A stretch of 6,192 nt of DNA from an uncultured Phenylobacterium sp. (GTDB lineage Bacteria; Pseudomonadota; Alphaproteobacteria; Caulobacterales; Caulobacteraceae), in NCBI GenBank assembly GCA_945952355.1, contig CAMFIW010000192.1, positions 1 to 6,192 of the forward strand, read 5' to 3'. Shown in pieces: positions 1 to 4,491 of this stretch (the stretch's first letter is position 1; every line of letters starts with the position of its first letter). The notes below the pieces were generated by a model. It searched no databases. It was not told the origin of the DNA and saw only the letters and a list, made by a program, of their open reading frames with translations. Made by a program: the position numbers and the translations under genes.

Positions 1-203
1 TGGCCGCGCGGGCGGGCCTGATCCTGGCCGGCTACCTGGCCGCCTTCGTCGTCGTGGGGCGCCGCGACAACATCTATTGGGGGCTGCTCTACGCGCCGAT
101 CCTGCCGCTCGGGATCGTGTTCGCGCCGGCCGCTTTGCGCGATCTGGCGCGGGTGCTGACGGGCGGCCGGTTCGCGATGACGCCGAGCGCCAATCAGGCC
201 TAG
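1..203 (+). CDS. C-terminal end of a membrane protein, possibly a family 2 glycosyltransferase (partial)
   Basis: The reading frame is open from the window edge (codons begin at base 3) to a TAG at 201-203, leaving 66 residues. It begins with a hydrophobic stretch rich in Ala, Leu and Val (GLILAGYLAAFVVVG), then a short polar loop RRDN. A second hydrophobic segment follows (YWGLLYAPILPLGIVFAP), then a basic amphipathic tail ending GGRFAMTPSANQA. Two closely spaced membrane segments followed by a cytoplasmic tail with an F-x-x-TP motif resemble the C-termini of membrane-bound GT2 glycosyltransferases. The catalytic domain lies outside the window, so that family call is a weak inference. Codon use is coding-like, with G/C at most third positions. 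Its stop overlaps by two bases the stop of the convergent GST gene, so no separate terminator fits between them. Confidence 0.6.
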   Translation, partial: AARAGLILAGYLAAFVVVGRRDNIYWGLLYAPILPLGIVFAPAALRDLARVLTGGRFAMTPSANQA

Positions 204-862
204 ATCGCCTTCACTCCGCGCTGCTTGGCCAGGCGCTCCGTCCAGCCGCGGGTGGCGTGGCAGGCGGCCATGGCGCGCCTGTAGCCCTCGCGTTCCATGT
301 TGCGAGCGACATAGGCCAGCTCCGCCTCTCCGAGCTCGAAACCGACAGTCCGCTGGGCCAATTGCAGGGCGTAGGTCACAGAGATGTCGGCCGCCGTGAA
401 CGCGTCGCCGGCCATGTAGGGCGCCCGGGCGAGTTGTCGGGAGACGAGCCGCAGTCGGGTCTCGAAAACGTCCAGCGCCTGACGGGCGCTCCAGTTGTCG
501 CGCTCCGCCTCCGGGGCGATGTTGCGGGCGCCGTTGACGAAATAGATCGAGGCCGCGAGGCCGGCTTCGCCCAGATGCAGGAACTGCTGATAGGCCGGGA
601 AGGCCGGGTCTTCCGCACGGGGCGCCAGGGGAGTCGGTCCGTAGCGGGCCATCAGGTATTCCATGATCGCGATCGACTCGACCATGACGACCTCGCCGTC
701 CTGCAGGGCCGGGATGAAGCCGCCGGGGTTGATGGCCAGGAACTCGGGATCGTTCTCGACGCCCTTCAGCAGGTCGACGTCCCGCAACCGGTAGGGCAGG
801 CCCATCTCCTCGAGCAGCCACACGACCCGGTAGCCTCGCCCCTCGCCATAGACCGTAATCAT
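200..862 (-). CDS. Glutathione S-transferase family protein
   Basis: This 220-residue protein has the usual length and two-domain plan of cytosolic GSTs, which conjugate glutathione to electrophiles or reduce them. The N-terminal thioredoxin-like domain (about 1-75) shows VVWLLEEMGLPY at 13-24. It also has NPGGFIPAL at 45-53 with the cis-proline P51, and the glutathione-binding ESIAIMEYL at 62-70. The helical C-terminal domain (about 88-205) contains GDAFTAADIS at 152-161, the conserved N-capping box and folding motif of the family. The residue that is catalytic Ser or Cys in many bacterial GSTs falls in the stretch GEGRGYR (6-12), which has neither. Tyr11 or backbone contacts would have to serve, or the activity differs. 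The ATG at 860-862 is preceded by an AAGGG element about eight bases upstream. It is divergent from the glycosylase-like gene and convergent with the membrane protein fragment. The family is secure; substrate and class are unknown. Confidence 0.9.
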   Translation of the reverse strand: MITVYGEGRGYRVVWLLEEMGLPYRLRDVDLLKGVENDPEFLAINPGGFIPALQDGEVVMVESIAIMEYLMARYGPTPLAPRAEDPAFPAYQQFLHLGEAGLAASIYFVNGARNIAPEAERDNWSARQALDVFETRLRLVSRQLARAPYMAGDAFTAADISVTYALQLAQRTVGFELGEAELAYVARNMEREGYRRAMAACHATRGWTERLAKQRGVKAI

Positions 863-998
863 CGCCGGAGCCCTTTCGTCGAACCTGTTACGCTGTCATC
901 GCCTAACTGATATTGAAACGCAAGCAGTCTAATCTGCGCCGGTTGGCGCCGATGCGGACAGGCCGCAGGATGGGCGCGACAGCGGAGGGAGGCCCGCC
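863..998. promoter_or_regulatory. Divergent intergenic spacer between GST and glycosylase-like genes
   Basis: These 136 bases must hold the promoters of both outward-facing genes. The stretch 880-935 is visibly richer in A/T than its surroundings (for example ACTGATATTGAAACG at 906-920), as expected of promoter DNA. I could not assign convincing -35/-10 pairs on either strand. A small inverted repeat GCGCC-GGTT-GGCGC lies at 936-949 and could form a five-pair hairpin in the leader of the rightward gene. No gene of its own is seen here: the short ATG-initiated frames at 913, 952 and 970 have no ribosome site or recognisable product. Confidence 0.5.
984..992 (+). promoter_or_regulatory. Strong ribosome binding site of the glycosylase-like gene
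   Basis: GGAGGGAGG ends six bases before the ATG at 999. This is close to an ideal Shine-Dalgarno sequence and fixes that ATG as the start, in preference to the out-of-frame ATGs at 952 and 970. Confidence 0.8.
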
Positions 999-1697
999 AT
1001 GCGCAAGTTCGCCGAGATCTATGCCCGCGCCGTCGAGCGGAAAGGCGGGGAGGCGGCCCTGGAGGCGCTCGTCGCCGAGCATGCGCCGAAGCCTCCGGCC
1101 CAACTCGCCGCGACCCCTGACGACCGCTGGCTCGCCACCATGACGCGCTGCGTCTTCCAGGCGGGGTTCAACTGGAAGGTCATCGAGAACAAGTGGCCGG
1201 GCTTCGAGGCGGCCTTCCACGGGTTCGCCGTGCCGATCAACGCGGCCATGTCCGACGAGGATCTCGACCGCCACTTGAAGGACACGCGCATCGTGCGCAA
1301 CGCCGCCAAGATCCTGTCGGTGCGCGACAACGCCATCTTCCTGCGCGACCTGGCGGAAGAGCATGGCAGCGCCGCCCGGTTCTTCGCCGAGTGGCCGAAT
1401 GAGGATCTGGCGGGGCTGTTGGAGGTGATGAAGAAGCGCGCCTCGCGGCTGTCGGGCGAGACGGCGATGCGGCTGTTCCGGTGGATGGGCAAGCCCGCTT
1501 TCATCACCTCGCGAGACGTGGCCGCGGCCCTGGTCGAGGCCGGCGTGCTCGACAAGCCGCCGTCGGGCAAGAGGGACTTGGCCACCGTTCAGGCCGCCTT
1601 CAACGCCTGGGCTGCCGAGAGCGGCCGCGACCTTTCCGCCATGAGCCGCGTCCTCGCCCTCAGCATCGGGCCGGAAGGCTGGGGGCGGCCGTCCTGA
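999..1697 (+). CDS. Divergent DNA-3-methyladenine glycosylase I (Tag)-like protein
   Basis: This 232-residue soluble protein resembles the Tag / HhH-GPD type base-excision glycosylases that remove N3-methyladenine from alkylated DNA. The recognisable core is RCVFQAGFNWKVIENKW at 50-66, which matches the E. coli Tag segment EGQQAGLSW and its downstream helix. After it come FHGF (73-76), MSDEDLDRHLKD (84-95) and IVRNAAKI (98-105), which corresponds to IIRHRGKI in Tag. The end, about 195-226, reads FNAWAAESGRDLS...LALSIG. The protein has an N-terminal extension of about 45 residues that is not Tag-like. From my memory of E. coli Tag, the catalytic Glu38 aligns with Cys51 here, while the base-stacking Trp46 is retained as Trp59. 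The Cys/His zinc site (N-terminal C and H, C-terminal H and C) is absent. The fold assignment is fairly good; the enzymatic activity is uncertain. The start is set by a strong Shine-Dalgarno sequence. The stop lies three bases from that of the convergent hemolysin III gene. Confidence 0.75.
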   Translation: MRKFAEIYARAVERKGGEAALEALVAEHAPKPPAQLAATPDDRWLATMTRCVFQAGFNWKVIENKWPGFEAAFHGFAVPINAAMSDEDLDRHLKDTRIVRNAAKILSVRDNAIFLRDLAEEHGSAARFFAEWPNEDLAGLLEVMKKRASRLSGETAMRLFRWMGKPAFITSRDVAAALVEAGVLDKPPSGKRDLATVQAAFNAWAAESGRDLSAMSRVLALSIGPEGWGRPS

Positions 1698-1700
1698 GGC

Positions 1701-2357
1701 CTAGTTCGGCTGGGCCAGGACGACGCCGATCAGCACGGCGACATATTGCAGCGCCGCGGCGCCGACCACATGGCCATGCCAGATGGCGCGGCGGAATTTC
1801 AGCCGCTTGAGCAGGTAGAAGACCGCGCCGGTCGAATAGGTCACGCCGCCGAGGGCCAGCAGCAGCAGCGCCTCCCAGGAGATGCCGTCGAACAGTGGCT
1901 TGATCGCCACCAGCACCAGCCAGCCCAGGGCGAGGTAGACTCCGACCCAGAACCGGCGGCCGAGGCCCGGCAGGAACAGCTTTCCCGCCACGCCGAGCAG
2001 GGCGACGGTCCAGACCGCCGTCGTCATTCCGACCGACCACGCGCCATGCAGCTTCTGCGTCGTGAAAGGGGTGTAGGAGCCGGCGATCATCAGGAAGATC
2101 CCGGCATGGTCGAACCGCCGCAGCAGCGGCCGACGCGTGCGCTTGGCGAAGTTGTAGGCGGTCGAAAGGGCCAGCATGGCCACCATGCCCGACGCGTAGA
2201 CCCCGATCGCCGTGGCCTGCTCCAGGCCGCCGAGCCGCACCGAGAGTCCGAGCAGGATCGCCCCGCCAACCAGGGCGAAGGCGAGGCCCGCGATGTGCAC
2301 GCAAAGGTCCGCGCACTTGGCGCCGCGGGTCGGATAGTGGCGCGGGGTCTCGTCCAT
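1701..2357 (-). CDS. Hemolysin III family membrane protein (YqfA/PAQR-type)
   Basis: This 218-residue, strongly hydrophobic protein has about seven membrane segments (roughly 20-42, 47-69, 84-101, 107-128, 136-153, 161-183, 192-214), the plan of bacterial hemolysin III proteins and eukaryotic adiponectin/progestin receptors. Diagnostic motifs are RRFDHAGIFLMIAGSYTPF (80-98), LGGVTYSTGAVFY (169-181) and AIWHGHVVGAA (191-201). The family belongs to the CREST superfamily of putative metal-dependent membrane hydrolases; the name hemolysin is historical and the cellular role in most bacteria is unknown. The usual first metal ligand, the His of an S-x-x-YH motif, is Asn69 here (STAYN). The residue four before the WH histidine is Arg190 rather than His. 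Of the three ligands only His194 remains, with His196 an extra candidate. The ATG at 2355-2357 has a weak TTAGG element upstream. It is divergent from the duplicated-HTH gene and convergent with the glycosylase-like gene. Confidence 0.9.
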   Translation of the reverse strand: MDETPRHYPTRGAKCADLCVHIAGLAFALVGGAILLGLSVRLGGLEQATAIGVYASGMVAMLALSTAYNFAKRTRRPLLRRFDHAGIFLMIAGSYTPFTTQKLHGAWSVGMTTAVWTVALLGVAGKLFLPGLGRRFWVGVYLALGWLVLVAIKPLFDGISWEALLLLALGGVTYSTGAVFYLLKRLKFRRAIWHGHVVGAAALQYVAVLIGVVLAQPN

Positions 2358-2359
2358 GG

Positions 2360-2389
2360 CGCCAACCTAAGCCCAGCACGGCGTTGGCG
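2360..2389 (-). repeat. Inverted repeat in the leader of the hemolysin III gene
   Basis: CGCCAAC at 2360-2366 is the reverse complement of GTTGGCG at 2383-2389, with a 16-base spacer. On the minus-strand transcript it could fold into a seven-pair stem whose 3' arm ends two bases before the ATG. That arm starts at the last G of the weak TTAGG ribosome site, so folding could hide the start. The match is exact; any function is inference. Confidence 0.35.
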
Positions 2390-2397
2390 TCATGACG
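2388..2397. promoter_or_regulatory. Perfect 10-bp palindrome, candidate operator
   Basis: CGTCATGACG reads identically on both strands. It lies in the divergent spacer, 30 bases upstream of the hemolysin III start and about 120 bases upstream of the duplicated-HTH gene. This is a natural place for an operator controlling one or both genes. The product of the adjacent gene carries two DNA-binding motifs and would be the first candidate to bind here. Palindromes of this size occur by chance a few times in 6 kb, so location is the main argument. Confidence 0.35.
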
Positions 2398-2437
2398 GAA
2401 CTGTGGCGCGGCCCGCGAATTTTCCGCATAGGGCCTC

Positions 2438-2455
2438 GGACGGGCAGCGCCGTCC
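2438..2455. repeat. Inverted repeat GGACGG-N6-CCGTCC
   Basis: Six-base arms at 2438-2443 and 2450-2455 are exact reverse complements separated by GCAGCG. It sits just upstream of the candidate promoter of the duplicated-HTH gene. It has no T-run after it on either strand, so it is not a convincing intrinsic terminator. A dyad binding site is possible. Confidence 0.3.
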
Positions 2456-2460
2456 TTGGC

Positions 2461-2487
2461 TCGACACGGTTCGATCCCAGGTTAAAC
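2461..2487 (+). promoter_or_regulatory. Candidate promoter of the duplicated-HTH gene
   Basis: TCGACAC at 2461-2467 and GGTTAAAC at 2480-2487, 12 bases apart, resemble the Caulobacter housekeeping promoter (TTGACGS, 10-14 bases, GCTANAWC). They match at 5 of 7 and 6 of 8 positions (counting N). Transcription would start near 2493, leaving a leader of about 24 bases before the ATG at 2517. This rests on the guess that the host is close to Caulobacter. Confidence 0.3.
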
Positions 2488-2516
2488 ATCGACATCGCGA
2501 CAGTCCCTCCGAACGC

Positions 2517-3452
2517 ATGACCGCCGTCGAAGCCGATAGTTCCGTCCCCGACCGCCGCCGGCACGCCGTTCGGCTGGGCGGCGAGCACCTGCTCAACACC
2601 GCGCGTCTCTCGACCCGCGCGGTCAACGCCGACCTGCTGACTACGACCCTGTTCCTGGCCATCTCGCGCGCCAACGTGCGGGAAGTGACCGTGGCCGGCC
2701 AGAAGGGCCCCGACTACTCCGCGATCGACGATATCCCGCCCGACGAACTGCGCCGCCCCATCAGCGTCTACGCCCTGGCCCGCGACCTGCGCCTGCCCTA
2801 CGAGACCGCTCGCCGCCACGCGGGCAAGCTGCTGCGCGCCGGCGTCGTCGAGCGCGTGGGCGACGGATTGATCATTCCGGGAAGGGTCTACTCCCGTCCC
2901 GAGATGCGGCAGATTCTCGAGGAAACCTGCGCGGAGACCCAGAGGTTCGTGGATGCTCTCGCGGCGGCCGGCGTCCATGGCCCGACGCCCACGCCCTCGT
3001 CGGGCGACCGCCGGCGCCAGGTCCTGCGCCTCGCCGTCGAGTTCTATCTTCGCTCGATCGATCGGCTGACCAACGACCTTGGTCTAGAGCTGGTCCATGC
3101 GCTCGTCTATGTGGCCATCGTCCAGAGCAATGTCCGCCATCTGATCGAGGACGGCTCGATGGGCCGCGAGTTCGCCGCCCTGGGCGCGGCGCCCCCCGAC
3201 CGGCTACGCCGAACCGTCAGCGTCTACGCGGTCGCCCGCGACCTGCGACTGCCCTACGAGACGACACGGCGCTATGTGGGGCAACTGATCGACCAGGGCC
3301 TGTGCGCGCGGGGTCCCCAAGGCGGCCTGTTCGTACCCCAGGAAGTGCATCATCGGCCGCGCTTGATGGAGGGGGTCACCGGCAACTGGTCGGACACCTT
3401 GGCCTATCTGCGCGACCTTGCGGCGATCGGCCTGGGGCCGGGCCGGGCGTGA
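2517..3452 (+). CDS. Protein with two tandem winged-helix-type DNA-binding units, putative transcriptional regulator
   Basis: I do not recognise a named family for this 311-residue soluble protein. It consists of two in-register copies of one unit: residues 12-163 and 164-311, period 152. Each unit begins with DRRR, followed by an amphipathic helical region that contains A-I-x-x-x-NVR. A variable loop then leads to PPD-x-LRR. Next is a helix-turn-helix-like segment with the shared core ARDLRLPYET (88-97 and 240-249), then RR, L and G, and a beta-hairpin-like wing (LIIPGRVY; LFVPQEVH). The pattern LPYETxRR...L...G resembles recognition helices of winged-helix repressors, so DNA binding is a reasonable inference. 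The helical half may serve dimerisation or sensing. The ATG at 2517 has no clear Shine-Dalgarno sequence. The frame stays open far upstream (to 1746) across the hemolysin III gene, but that extension is low-complexity antisense. It precedes a permease gene by 57 bases on the same strand and is divergent from hemolysin III. Confidence 0.8.
   Translation: MTAVEADSSVPDRRRHAVRLGGEHLLNTARLSTRAVNADLLTTTLFLAISRANVREVTVAGQKGPDYSAIDDIPPDELRRPISVYALARDLRLPYETARRHAGKLLRAGVVERVGDGLIIPGRVYSRPEMRQILEETCAETQRFVDALAAAGVHGPTPTPSSGDRRRQVLRLAVEFYLRSIDRLTNDLGLELVHALVYVAIVQSNVRHLIEDGSMGREFAALGAAPPDRLRRTVSVYAVARDLRLPYETTRRYVGQLIDQGLCARGPQGGLFVPQEVHHRPRLMEGVTGNWSDTLAYLRDLAAIGLGPGRA
2550..3449 (+). repeat. Intragenic tandem duplication, 456-bp period
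   Basis: Unit 1 covers 2550-3005 and unit 2 covers 3006-3449. From the DRRR start to the helix-turn-helix, both copies have exactly the same length, with no gap needed. By hand alignment about 40 percent of residues are identical across the first ~100 positions. At DNA level, bases 2761-2820 and 3217-3276 agree at 50 of 60 positions, concentrated in the ARDLRLPYET core. The copies diverge much more in the helical region, so the core is under strong constraint. Confidence 0.85.
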
Positions 3453-3475
3453 ACCCTGGCGTCGCGGGGCAGGGC

Positions 3476-3485
3476 GCCTTAAGGC
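3476..3485. promoter_or_regulatory. Perfect 10-bp palindrome upstream of the permease gene
   Basis: GCCTTAAGGC lies in the 57-base gap between the duplicated-HTH gene and the permease start, centred about 29 bases before the TTG. It could be an operator or a small cruciform. It differs in sequence from the palindrome at 2388-2397, so the two are not obviously the same site. It has no T-run and does not look like a terminator. Confidence 0.25.
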
Positions 3486-3499
3486 CCAGGTCCTCGTCC

Positions 3500-3503
3500 G
3501 GAG
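3500..3503 (+). promoter_or_regulatory. Ribosome binding site deciding a TTG start
   Basis: GGAG at 3500-3503 lies six bases before the TTG at 3510. The first in-frame ATG (3591) is inside the first membrane helix, so the TTG is the supported start. Confidence 0.65.
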
Positions 3504-3509
3504 TCCGCC

Positions 3510-4457
3510 TTGACCGCCGCCGCCGCGCAAACTCACGCCCACGCCGTGGCCCAGAGAACTGGGCTCGGCATCGCGTTGCGCGTCGGCGCCATGTTCTGCA
3601 TGGCGGGCCTTTCGGCGCTGGTGAAGTGGTGCTCGGGCCGCGGCGTGCCGGTGCTGGAGATCATCTTCTTCCGCAACGCCTTCGCCTTCATCCCGGTGCT
3701 GATCTACGTCCAGCGGACGGCCGGGTTCGGGGTTCTGAAGACCACACGGCCGGTTGGCCACCTGGCGCGCTCGGTGGTGGGCCTCGGCGGCATGGTCTGC
3801 GGCTTTACGGCGGTGGGGCTGTTGCCGCTCACCCAGTCGACGGCGCTGGCCTTCTCCTCGCCGCTGTTCATGACCGCTCTGTCGGCCATGATCCTCAAGG
3901 AGCCGGTTGGCCCTCATCGCTGGGCCGCCGTCGCTGTCGGCTTCGCGGGCGTGCTGATCATGGTGCATCCGAACCCGGCGCATTTCGCTGGGCTCGGCGT
4001 GGGGCTGGCCCTGCTTGGCGCCCTCTGCGCGGCAGGGGCGATGATCGCGATCCGCGAGATCGGGCGGACCGAGCCAGGTCCCACCATCGTCTTCTATTTC
4101 ACCCTGGCTGGCATGGTCCTCGGCCTCATGAGCCTGCCGTTCGGGTGGGTGATTCCCGATTTGGCCACCCTGGGCCTGTTGATCCTGGGAGGGCTGATCG
4201 GCGGCGTGGGTCAACTGCTCCTGACCGAGGCCCTGCGCCGCGCGCCCGTCGCGGTGATCGCGCCCTTCGACTACACCCAGCTCGTCTGGGCCAGCATCCT
4301 GGGCTTCCTGGTCTGGGGCGAGACACCTCAGGTCCTGACCGTGGTCGGAGCGGTCGTGGTCGCCGCGAGCGGCGTCTACATCCTCTGGCGCGAGACGCGG
4401 CGTTTTCGAACGCCGGCGCGGCCGCCGCCCATTTCGCGCTCAGAGCCGCCGGTCTAG
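3510..4457 (+). CDS. EamA/DMT-family membrane permease
   Basis: This 315-residue protein has the ten-helix, two-repeat layout of drug/metabolite transporters, which move small metabolites across the inner membrane. The first EamA repeat spans about 20-152: helix 1 near 18-40, FFRNAFAFIPVLIYV (53-67), then LPLTQSTALAFSSPLF and ILKEPVGPHRWAAVAVGFAGVLI, the signature of helices 4 and 5. The second repeat spans about 166-297: GLLILGGLIGGVGQLLLTEALR, then APFDYTQLVWASILGFLVWGE and a final helix before WRETRRFR. The proline- and arginine-rich tail is cytoplasmic. The TTG start with a GGAG site is supported. Substrate cannot be read from the sequence; known members export amino acids, nucleosides, riboflavin or S-adenosylmethionine. 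It follows the duplicated-HTH gene by 57 bases and precedes a sensor kinase by 34, suggesting co-transcription. The stop is TAG at 4455-4457. Confidence 0.92.
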   Translation: MTAAAAQTHAHAVAQRTGLGIALRVGAMFCMAGLSALVKWCSGRGVPVLEIIFFRNAFAFIPVLIYVQRTAGFGVLKTTRPVGHLARSVVGLGGMVCGFTAVGLLPLTQSTALAFSSPLFMTALSAMILKEPVGPHRWAAVAVGFAGVLIMVHPNPAHFAGLGVGLALLGALCAAGAMIAIREIGRTEPGPTIVFYFTLAGMVLGLMSLPFGWVIPDLATLGLLILGGLIGGVGQLLLTEALRRAPVAVIAPFDYTQLVWASILGFLVWGETPQVLTVVGAVVVAASGVYILWRETRRFRTPARPPPISRSEPPV

Positions 4458-4474
4458 TCTGGTCGCCCAGATCC

Positions 4475-4489
4475 GGGAGGGGCGTCCCC
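4475..4489 (+). promoter_or_regulatory. Ribosome binding site overlapping a small hairpin, kinase gene
   Basis: GGGAGGGG at 4475-4482 is a strong Shine-Dalgarno sequence, but its GGAGG core is 11 bases from the TTG at 4492, longer than usual. The bases 4479-4489 read GGGG-CGT-CCCC, a four-pair hairpin that takes in the 3' half of the Shine-Dalgarno. If folded, it would partly mask the site. Functional relevance is inference. Confidence 0.45.
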
Positions 4490-4491
4490 GC

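Noticed and set aside
77..910. 277-codon open frame on + across the GST gene
   Set aside because: It is the complement of a well-supported GST, has biased low-complexity composition, and has no recognisable domain.
913..935. TTGAAA followed by TAATCT as a promoter for the glycosylase-like gene
   Set aside because: The spacing is only 11 bases, too short for a sigma-70-type promoter, and the match to the Caulobacter-type -10 is poor.
863..998. Small gene in the divergent spacer
   Set aside because: The short ATG frames lack ribosome sites and run out of frame into the following gene, with no recognisable product.
903..1364. 153-codon open frame on - across the glycosylase-like gene
   Set aside because: It would start inside a gene with a strong ribosome site and family motifs on +, and it shows no family features of its own.
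2438..2455. Intrinsic terminator at the GGACGG/CCGTCC repeat
   Set aside because: There is no T-run on either strand and it lies between divergent genes, where no terminator is needed.
1746..2516. Upstream in-frame extension of the duplicated-HTH gene (whole frame 1746-3452)
   Set aside because: The extension runs antisense through the hemolysin III gene, is rich in Arg, Gln and Gly with no motifs, and the repeat structure begins only after the ATG at 2517.
3204..4214. 336-codon open frame on - across the regulator and permease
   Set aside because: It is rich in His, Gln, Arg and Asp, typical of a reverse shadow of GC-rich genes, and it conflicts with two convincing genes.
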